10,400 nucleotides of DNA from assembly GCA_903893335.1 (NCBI GenBank), contig CAITLX010000276.1, forward strand, positions 1 through 10,400. Reading direction: 5' to 3'. Source of the stretch: an uncultured delta proteobacterium. GTDB lineage: Bacteria > Myxococcota_A > Polyangia > Polyangiales > Polyangiaceae. The position numbers were made by a program, and so were the translations under genes. Numbering within the stretch: position 1 is the first letter of the stretch; each line of letters begins with the position of its first letter. The notes beneath the pieces are model-generated. The model had not been told where the DNA came from. It worked only from the letters and a program-made list of their open reading frames with translations, and made no database searches. Positions 1 through 5,082 of the stretch are shown piece after piece.

Positions 1-929
1 GCGGCCGAGCGCGGGGTGCGGTCGAGGTAGACGCCGGTCGTGTTGGCCACGATCCAGTTGTCCTTGACCTGCACGCCGTCGCTCTCCTTGAACCCGATGC
101 CGACGCCCGCGGCGCCGCGCGCTCCGGCCAGCACGTTGCCCTCGGCGCGCAGGCGCGCGCTGTACATGACGAAGATGCCGACCACGTCGTCCTCGATGAC
201 GCTGCCGCGCACGATGGAGTCGTGGGCGTACATGAAGTGCGTGCCGTAGCGGCTGTGTCGGACGGTGTTGTCCTCGAGCAGCACGCGCCGCGAGTACCAG
301 ACGACGACGTCGCGCGCGTGGTCGACGACGCAGCCGCGCACGATCGAGTCGCTCGACTCCCACAGCTTGATCGCGTCGCCTTGCAGCTCGGGCGTGTCGG
401 CGAGCCCCTCGACGCGCGCGCGCTCGACGAGGCACGACTCGCAGGGGCCGAGCGAGATGCCGAAGAGCACGTCGGCGACCGACAGGCGCGTCAGGCGAAT
501 GCGCGCCCCCTTGACGTGCACGCCGCCGTCCTCGGTCGTGTGGCGTCGCCCCGAGTGCTCGATGGCGAGGTTGTCGATCGTCACGTCGTTCGCGTCCACG
601 CTGAGCACCGTGCCGTGACCGGTGCCGCGCAGTGTGGCGCCGAGCGTGCCGTGCAAGGCGAGAGGGCGCTCGACGACGAAGTCCCCCTCGTAGACGCGCG
701 CGCGCAGCCAGATCGAGGTGGGGCCGCTCGGGTCGGCGAGCAGTCGCGCGAGGGCCGCGGCGTCCTCGGCGACGACGGCGTCCGGTGGGATCGCGAGGGC
801 TGCCGGGCCCGCGTCGAGCGGCGGCCTCGGGGGTGGAGCCGAGCGAAACGGCGGCGGGGGAGGGAGGCGGAAGAGGAACGCGAGGGCCGCGATGCCCACG
901 GCGCCTGCGGCGAGTCGCGGAAGCCTCAT
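1..929 (-). CDS. nosD: NosD, nitrous oxide reductase accessory protein (partial, C-terminus beyond window)
   Basis: I translated this minus-strand frame directly; it is open to the left edge, giving 309 complete codons from the ATG at 929. Residues 4-22 form a hydrophobic signal or anchor segment (RLAAGAVGIAALAFLFRLP), followed by a Pro-rich linker (23-42). From about residue 100 the protein shows short repeated turns of the CASH/right-handed parallel beta-helix type (for example VTIDNLAIEHSG, DSIVRGCVVDHARDVVVWYS, VLLEDNTVRHSRYGTHFMYA). The RYGTHFMY stretch is typical of NosD. NosD is a periplasmic protein needed, with the NosFY ABC transporter, to build the CuZ cluster of NosZ. Its ATG overlaps the TGA of the upstream membrane gene (ATGA), so translation is probably coupled. 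Full-length NosD usually exceeds 400 residues, so the C-terminal quarter or so is missing. Without the nos context it could be read as a generic beta-helix copper-binding protein; here NosD is secure. Confidence 0.9.
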   Translation of the reverse strand, partial: MRLPRLAAGAVGIAALAFLFRLPPPPPFRSAPPPRPPLDAGPAALAIPPDAVVAEDAAALARLLADPSGPTSIWLRARVYEGDFVVERPLALHGTLGATLRGTGHGTVLSVDANDVTIDNLAIEHSGRRHTTEDGGVHVKGARIRLTRLSVADVLFGISLGPCESCLVERARVEGLADTPELQGDAIKLWESSDSIVRGCVVDHARDVVVWYSRRVLLEDNTVRHSRYGTHFMYAHDSIVRGSVIEDDVVGIFVMYSARLRAEGNVLAGARGAAGVGIGFKESDGVQVKDNWIVANTTGVYLDRTPRSA

Positions 930-1681
930 GCGGTGCGCTCCGGCACCCGCTCGCGGCCGAGGAACGCGCTCGTGCAGACCGCCCCGCAGGTGTCGGCGCG
1001 CGAACACTTCGCGCACACGGCGCGCTGCCGGACGATCGCCGCGACGAGCACGCCAAACGTGCCGCCGAGGGCGAGGTAGAAGCCGACGCCCGGCTGGGCG
1101 AAGGTCATGAACTGGCCAATCGTGCCCGTCCCGAACATCTGCGGCGTGAAGCCCGGGATGTGCAGCGGGGCGCGCGGATCGAGCGCGTGGCCGAACCTCC
1201 AGAGCCACCAGGTGCTGTCGGCGAGGAAGCCGAGCGGAAACGCGAGCGCGGGCAGCACGATGAGCTTGCCCATCCGCCGCCCGGCCAAGAGGGTGAGGCA
1301 GAGCACCAGCGTGATGACGATCGCCACGCCCTTGCCCGCGTGCGTGCGCTCGAAGGCGGCGGCGTCGGCCAGGTGCCCCATGCCGATGTAGTGGTTGAGC
1401 ATGTCGATCTCGTGGACGTCGCCGCCCATGCCCGTGAGCGAGATCGAGAGCCGCAGCCCATGGGGGTACTGCGGCGCGTAGAGCACGAAGCTCCACCAGG
1501 CCTCTCGGAGCGCAGCGGCGAACAGGGAGACCGAGGCGGTCATGAGGACGACGACGAGCCATCGCCTCCACCTCGGTACGGCCCTGCCCGCCGCCACCAC
1601 GTCGAGGTGGCGATGGACGCCCGCATGCGGATCGCCCGGCGAGCCTTCGGCTCGGTGGTTTCCCGCGGTCGAGGAGTCCAT
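926..1681 (-). CDS. nosB: NosB-like membrane protein of clade II nos operons
   Basis: This 251-residue protein lies between nosZ and nosD, the place held by nosB in clade II clusters such as that of Wolinella succinogenes, where NosB is needed for N2O respiration; its biochemical role is not established. I see a charged, His-containing N-terminal tail (1-40), four likely membrane segments (about 41-58, 118-134, 140-160, 198-217), and between the first two a loop with HEIDMLNHYIGMGHL (90-104). H90, H97 and H103 in that loop could bind metal or haem, which is inference. A second Gly/Phe-rich loop (PLHIPGFTPQMFGTGTIGQF) precedes the last helix. The tail after helix 4 holds four cysteines (223, 226, 232, 236; CX2CX5CX3C). 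An in-frame GTG at 1687 is possible, but the GGGGAG at 1687-1692 is correctly spaced only for the ATG at 1681. The family call rests on position and topology, since I could not align it. Confidence 0.72.
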   Translation of the reverse strand: MDSSTAGNHRAEGSPGDPHAGVHRHLDVVAAGRAVPRWRRWLVVVLMTASVSLFAAALREAWWSFVLYAPQYPHGLRLSISLTGMGGDVHEIDMLNHYIGMGHLADAAAFERTHAGKGVAIVITLVLCLTLLAGRRMGKLIVLPALAFPLGFLADSTWWLWRFGHALDPRAPLHIPGFTPQMFGTGTIGQFMTFAQPGVGFYLALGGTFGVLVAAIVRQRAVCAKCSRADTCGAVCTSAFLGRERVPERTA

Positions 1682-1686
1682 CGCCA

Positions 1687-1692
1687 CTCCCC
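1687..1692 (-). promoter_or_regulatory. Ribosome binding site of the nosB-like gene
   Basis: GGGGAG on the minus strand lies 5 nt before the ATG at 1681 and abuts the alternative GTG at 1687, so it favours the ATG. It sits within the 12-bp gap after the nosZ stop codon (1694-1696), as expected inside one transcript. Confidence 0.6.
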
Positions 1693-1693
1693 G

Positions 1694-3682
1694 TCAGTTC
1701 TTCGGCTTGACGAGGAGGTAGCCGGCCATCTCGAGGTGCAGCGCCGAGCAGAACTCGGTGCAGTACATCGGGAAGACGCCCGGAACGTCGGCCTTGAACG
1801 AGACGTTCTCGTGCTTGCCGGGCTCGAGGCTCAGGTCGATGTTGTACATGTTGACGGTAAAGCCGTGCGTCTGGTCCTCGGCCTGCTCGAGGCTGGTGAT
1901 GTGCAGGTTGACCGTGTCGCCCTCATTGACCTCGATCTGATCGGGGGTGAAGTGCGAGCGAATGGCGGTCATGTACACGTCGACGACGTTGCCCTTGCGG
2001 TCGATGCGCTCCTTGCCGCCCGTGACCGCCTGCGGGTCGATCTTGTCGGTGTAGGGGTTCTGCCCCATCGGGTACATCTTCACCGGGTGCAGCTTGTCCA
2101 TCTTGATCATCTGCGAGTAGTGCGGCTCGCCGATGCCGATGGGCATGTCGGAGAGCAGGCGCATCTTCTCGCCGGTGACGTCGATGAGCTGGAAGTTCTG
2201 CGGGTAGAGCGGGCCGACCGGCGAGAAGCGATCGATCGACATCTTGTTCATGGCCACGACGTACTTGCCGTCGGGGCTCACGGTGTCGCCCTCGGCCGCC
2301 ATGATGTGGCCGATGTTGTAGTGAACGCTCAGCTTCTCGACGAGCTTCATCTCCTTGAGCGACCACTTCGCGACCTTGCTCTCGATGAACACGGACGTGT
2401 AGGCGAAGCCCTTGTCGTCGAACACCGTGTGCAGCGGGCCGAGGCCGATCTCGACCTGGCCGCGGATGCTGTCCTTGAAGGAGAGGATCGGGACGCCGTA
2501 GGCGTCCTTGCCCTCGTAGCGCTTGGCCGCGATCGCGTCCTTGATCTTCGAGAACTCGTACACGGTGGCGTGGGTGTCGAGCTTGCCGCCGACGACGATC
2601 GCCGTGCCGTCCGGCGTGACGTCGCAGCCGTGCGGGCTCTTCGGCTCGCCGATGAGCGTGAGCACGCCCTCTTCGGCGGCGACGGTGAGCGGCAGCACGC
2701 GCACGCCCTTCATCGTCGTCGCGCGGCCCGCGGCGACGAGCGCCTCGGCCTTCTTCCAGTCGACGACGTGCAGGTAGTCCATGTCGTTCTGCGAGGCGCC
2801 GCTCTCGATCGGGGGCTTGCCTTGCAGCGTGCCGCCGATGGCCATCTCGGTGTTGAACGAGTTGATGAACGCCCAGCCGTCGCTGCCGATCTTGCCGGCG
2901 TCGGCGAGGTCCTGCGTGTACGGCGGCAGCTCGATGGCGAAGCTCGCGGCGGGGTCGATGCGCCCCTTGGTGCGGTCGAACTTCCAGAACATCGCGAGGC
3001 CGCGGTACTTCGTCTTGTACTCCGACAGCGGCGCGTACTCGCGGCCGAGCGGGGTCGGGTACTGGCTCGTCTCGATGACGTAGTTCGTGTTCGGGTCGAC
3101 GAAGGCGCCGCCGTGGTCGCTGCCGACCAGCGGGTTCGGCACGATCTGCTTGGTCGAGAAGTCCTTCAGGTCGATGACGGCGACGCGGCCGTTGGCCTTG
3201 TCGTTGACGAAGAGAAACTCGCCGTCGTAGTCGCCCTTGGTCTCCGAGAGGTTCGGGTGGTGGACGTCGGCCCAGGTGATGCGGTGGCCGCTCTGCGCGC
3301 CGCCTGCGATGACCTTGTCGCTCTCGCCGCCGTAGCCGTAGCCCTGCCAGGGCTCGGGCGTGAACACGCCGATGAGCTTGAGCAGTCGCATCGAGGGGAC
3401 GCCGATGGCCAGGACCTGGCCCGACTGTCCGCCCGAGGCGAAGATCATGTACTCGTCCTTCTTGCCCGTCGGCATGTACGTCTTGAGCGCGGCCTCGACG
3501 TCGGCCTCGCTCAGTCCGCGGGCTGCCATGAGCTCCTTCACCGAGGCCGACGCGCCGATGGCGGCGGGGGCCTGCTGCTGCTCGAAGGCCTGTTCGGCCT
3601 TGTTCGAGCATCCGGGTGCGCCGACGATCGACGCTCCGATCACGATCGCGCCCAGCGCGAGGTGTGTTCCCCTGGTCTTCAT
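1694..3682 (-). CDS. nosZ: Nitrous oxide reductase NosZ, clade II (Sec-dependent, probable lipoprotein)
   Basis: This 662-residue copper enzyme performs the last step of denitrification, N2O + 2H+ + 2e- to N2 + H2O, outside the inner membrane. The N-terminal seven-bladed propeller carries the seven CuZ histidines: HH at 141-142 (DVHHPN), H190 (SDHGG), H305 (DYLHVVDW), H351 (SPHGCD), H418 (GPLHTV) and H459 (YNIGHI). The C-terminal cupredoxin domain (about 575-662) has the CuA ligands H606 (THGF), C641, C645, H649 and M652 in YCTEFCSALHLEM. The leader MKTRGTHLALGAIVIGASIV followed by GAPGCSNK lacks a twin-arginine motif, which marks the Sec-type clade II enzymes, and C25 fits a lipoprotein cleavage site. 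There is no C-terminal haem domain as in Wolinella. The ATG at 3682 is preferred over upstream in-frame codons because GGAGG sits 5 nt before it and the leader begins there. No FNR/DNR-type TTGAT-N4-ATCAA box is visible upstream. Confidence 0.97.
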   Translation of the reverse strand: MKTRGTHLALGAIVIGASIVGAPGCSNKAEQAFEQQQAPAAIGASASVKELMAARGLSEADVEAALKTYMPTGKKDEYMIFASGGQSGQVLAIGVPSMRLLKLIGVFTPEPWQGYGYGGESDKVIAGGAQSGHRITWADVHHPNLSETKGDYDGEFLFVNDKANGRVAVIDLKDFSTKQIVPNPLVGSDHGGAFVDPNTNYVIETSQYPTPLGREYAPLSEYKTKYRGLAMFWKFDRTKGRIDPAASFAIELPPYTQDLADAGKIGSDGWAFINSFNTEMAIGGTLQGKPPIESGASQNDMDYLHVVDWKKAEALVAAGRATTMKGVRVLPLTVAAEEGVLTLIGEPKSPHGCDVTPDGTAIVVGGKLDTHATVYEFSKIKDAIAAKRYEGKDAYGVPILSFKDSIRGQVEIGLGPLHTVFDDKGFAYTSVFIESKVAKWSLKEMKLVEKLSVHYNIGHIMAAEGDTVSPDGKYVVAMNKMSIDRFSPVGPLYPQNFQLIDVTGEKMRLLSDMPIGIGEPHYSQMIKMDKLHPVKMYPMGQNPYTDKIDPQAVTGGKERIDRKGNVVDVYMTAIRSHFTPDQIEVNEGDTVNLHITSLEQAEDQTHGFTVNMYNIDLSLEPGKHENVSFKADVPGVFPMYCTEFCSALHLEMAGYLLVKPKN

Positions 3683-3687
3683 GCAAA

Positions 3688-3692
3688 CCTCC
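3688..3692 (-). promoter_or_regulatory. Ribosome binding site of nosZ
   Basis: GGAGG on the minus strand lies 5 nt before the ATG at 3682. It decides the nosZ start against the longer reading from 3724, which would put 14 extra residues in front of the signal peptide. Confidence 0.8.
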
Positions 3693-3780
3693 GTACCGCG
3701 CGCTCCGCGGCTATCGCGGCGCACTGTAAGAACTGCGTGGCGGGTGGGCGCTGACGGATGTCATGCGCCCCGAGCGCCGA

Positions 3781-3817
3781 GGCGCAATCTTTGCGCCCAC
3801 AAGGTTGCTGGGCGCAA
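3781..3817. repeat. Three GGCGCAA/TTGCGCC elements able to form two competing hairpins
   Basis: GGCGCAA occurs at 3781-3787, its exact reverse complement TTGCGCC at 3791-3797 and GGCGCAA again at 3811-3817. The first pair forms a 7-bp stem with a 3-nt loop. The middle element, extended to TTGCGCCC (3791-3798), pairs perfectly over 8 bp with GGGCGCAA (3810-3817) around an 11-nt loop. Both stems need the middle copy, so they exclude each other. The array lies in the 158-bp gap between the Cys-rich secreted protein gene and nosZ, both on the minus strand. It may be a terminator for the former (no clear U-tract follows on that strand), a protein operator, or part of a nosZ leader. Confidence 0.6.
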
Positions 3818-3840
3818 GGGGCAGCCCTCCGAGGGGGCGC

Positions 3841-4521
3841 CTACTGCTTGCAGTCGCAGGTGATCCAGCCGAAAAAGAGCACCTTTTCGCACTTGCCGCT
3901 CACGTACGTACCGCCCCCCTCGGGCGCGACGCCGGGGCACTGGGTGCAGTAGCGGTTGCACTCGCCGTCGTCGCACGGGATGAGCGCGAGGTTCGGGATG
4001 AGCCCGAGGTCGGCGCAGATGCCCGAGTAGCACTGGTTGAACAGCGCGCCGCCGCAGTCCGATTTCCCGCAGCAGGGCACGATGGGGGCGGCGTCGACGC
4101 CTGTGTCGGTGGCGGTGACGTCGCTCGAGGTGTCGGTGACGGCGGTGTCGGCCGGGGCGTCGGCGTTTGCGTCGATTGGCGCGTCGATCGGCGCGTCGAT
4201 CGAGGTGTCGACGCTCACGTCGTGCGTTGCGTCTACCGCGTCCGAGGTGGTGTCGTGCGAGGTGTCCACCGAGACATCGAGCGGCGCGTCCGAGGCGGCG
4301 TCGAGCGAGACGTCGGAGGCGGTGTCCGCGGGGGCGTCGCTCGCTGCCTCGTGGGAGGCGTCGGCGCCGGCCTCGCTCGCGCCGTCCGCGTGAACGGCTC
4401 CGTCGTCGGCCAGCGTCGCGGCGTCGTCGGCCTCGCCCGCGCCGGAGGGGCCGTCCTCCAGCATCGCGCCGCGCGCGCACGCGGAGGCGAGCACCATCGC
4501 CGCGACCGCGACGGTGCGCAT
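3841..4521 (-). CDS. Secreted, probable lipoprotein with period-4 acidic linker and 12-cysteine C-terminal domain
   Basis: I do not recognise a named family for this 226-residue protein. It starts with a short signal peptide, MRTVAVAAMVLASAC, where C15 could be lipidated (the -3 residue is Ala, so the lipobox is weak). Residues 20-145 are low complexity, rich in Asp, Ala, Ser, Thr and Val, with an acidic residue every fourth position over long stretches. Residues 150-224 form a compact domain with twelve cysteines (150, 151, 156, 164, 169, 183, 188, 192, 195, 211, 222, 224), enough for six disulfides, so an extracytoplasmic location is likely. Secreted and surface proteins with such Asp-rich linkers and Cys-rich ends are common in Polyangia. 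The ATG at 4521 is chosen because the signal peptide follows at once; the in-frame ATG at 4548 would add nine residues. It ends 158 bp before nosZ on the same strand, with hairpins between them. Confidence 0.75.
   Translation of the reverse strand: MRTVAVAAMVLASACARGAMLEDGPSGAGEADDAATLADDGAVHADGASEAGADASHEAASDAPADTASDVSLDAASDAPLDVSVDTSHDTTSDAVDATHDVSVDTSIDAPIDAPIDANADAPADTAVTDTSSDVTATDTGVDAAPIVPCCGKSDCGGALFNQCYSGICADLGLIPNLALIPCDDGECNRYCTQCPGVAPEGGGTYVSGKCEKVLFFGWITCDCKQ
4093..4386 (-). repeat. 12-bp-period coding repeat (acidic residue every fourth codon)
   Basis: Within the secreted protein gene, acidic residues fall at 46, 50, 54, 58, 62 and every fourth residue to 94, then 97, 101 and every fourth to 125, followed by looser spacing (130, 134, 139, 143). 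At DNA level this is a 12-bp period. The clearest units begin with GTCGA on the plus strand at 4171, 4183, 4195 and 4207, and GTCGATTGGCGC is followed by the near-identical GTCGATCGGCGC. The one-residue phase shift between 94 and 97 looks like loss of a single codon. Confidence 0.75.
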
Positions 4522-4722
4522 TGGGGGGCATCTCGGACTACGCGTCATTGTCGGGAGGCGAATGATCGCATGGCGCGCTCGGGCGACGGAAAGATTCTCA
4601 CGCGCGGAGCAATTCCAGCGTAGCGTGATGTTTCGGATTGGTTTCGTGGGCGCCGCGAGCGGCGCACGGAGCGGGGCGGGACAGCGTGGGGGGGATGTCG
4701 ATTCCCACGGAGAAGTCCCTCG

Positions 4723-5034
4723 ATGAAGAAGCTCGCAGTCGTGCTCGTCGCGCTCGCCGCGATCGGCGTCTCGGTCGCCGTTCTCGCCGTCGTGCGCAAG
4801 GTGGAGCCCGACGCGTCGGCCGCCACTCCTGCCGCGCATGCCGCCCCGCCCGGAGCCGCTGGCGTCGCGGCGTTGCCCGCCGCGCCGGTCGCCTCCGCCG
4901 ACCCGGCGCACCCGCCGACCTACGCGCAGTGCCTCAAGGCCTGCGTCGCGGCGTTCGACACGGGCAAGCTCAACGGAGCCGGCGCCAGGGACTGCTCGAT
5001 GGCGTGCGCCCCGACTCCCGCCCCCGAGCGCTGA
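4723..5034 (+). CDS. Small membrane-anchored protein with twin CX3C motif
   Basis: This 103-residue protein has an N-terminal hydrophobic segment (MKKLAVVLVALAAIGVSVAV, about 4-24) followed by Arg/Lys, which reads as an uncleaved anchor or a signal peptide. A Pro/Ala-rich linker (28-66) then leads to a short domain with C70, C74, C91 and C95, that is CX3C-X16-CX3C. This spacing suggests a disulfide-linked helical hairpin of the kind known from twin-CX3C proteins, on the periplasmic side; this is inference from spacing alone. GGAGAAG at 4709-4715 is an adequate ribosome binding site for the ATG at 4723. The gene is divergent from the Cys-rich secreted protein gene (201 bp between starts) and converges on the GH31 gene with a hairpin between them. 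I do not recognise the family. Codon use matches its neighbours. Confidence 0.75.
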   Translation: MKKLAVVLVALAAIGVSVAVLAVVRKVEPDASAATPAAHAAPPGAAGVAALPAAPVASADPAHPPTYAQCLKACVAAFDTGKLNGAGARDCSMACAPTPAPER

Positions 5035-5040
5035 CACGCC

Positions 5041-5052
5041 CGACGCGCGTCG
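5041..5052. repeat. 12-bp perfect palindrome
   Basis: CGACGCGCGTCG is its own reverse complement. It lies just after the stop of the twin-CX3C protein gene and directly before the likely terminator hairpin. It could be an extra stem or a chance palindrome in GC-rich DNA. Confidence 0.35.
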
Positions 5053-5077
5053 CCGAACCGGGCCCGAGTCGGTTCGG
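5053..5077. terminator. Hairpin between convergent genes, probable bidirectional terminator
   Basis: CCGAACCG (5053-5060) pairs perfectly with CGGTTCGG (5070-5077) around a 9-nt loop. It occupies the 48-bp gap between the stop of the twin-CX3C gene (5034) and the stop of the GH31 gene (5083), where both converging transcripts would need to end. There is no T-rich tail on either side, so termination efficiency is uncertain. Confidence 0.6.
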
Positions 5078-5082
5078 GACGG

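Noticed and set aside
1..929. Plus-strand open frames opposite nosD as separate genes
   Set aside because: The minus strand gives a continuous beta-helix NosD with a signal segment; the plus-strand frames have no recognisable domain.
632..3754. A 1040-codon open frame on the plus strand, antisense to the nos genes
   Set aside because: It is Arg/Val/Asp/Glu-rich with no domain, and lies opposite nosZ and nosB, which have full motifs. In high-GC coding DNA the antisense frame often lacks stops.
3683..3840. FNR/DNR-type box or sigma-54 promoter for nosZ
   Set aside because: I found no TTGAT-N4-ATCAA and no convincing GG-N10-GC element on either strand of the gap.
4171..4230. Short direct repeats considered as a CRISPR-like or regulatory array
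   Set aside because: The units are 12 bp, contiguous, without spacers and in frame with coding sequence, so they are a protein repeat.
4037..4393. A plus-strand Ser/Ala-rich repeat protein opposite the secreted protein gene
   Set aside because: It is the antisense reading of the 12-bp repeat; the minus-strand frame has the signal peptide and the Cys-rich domain.
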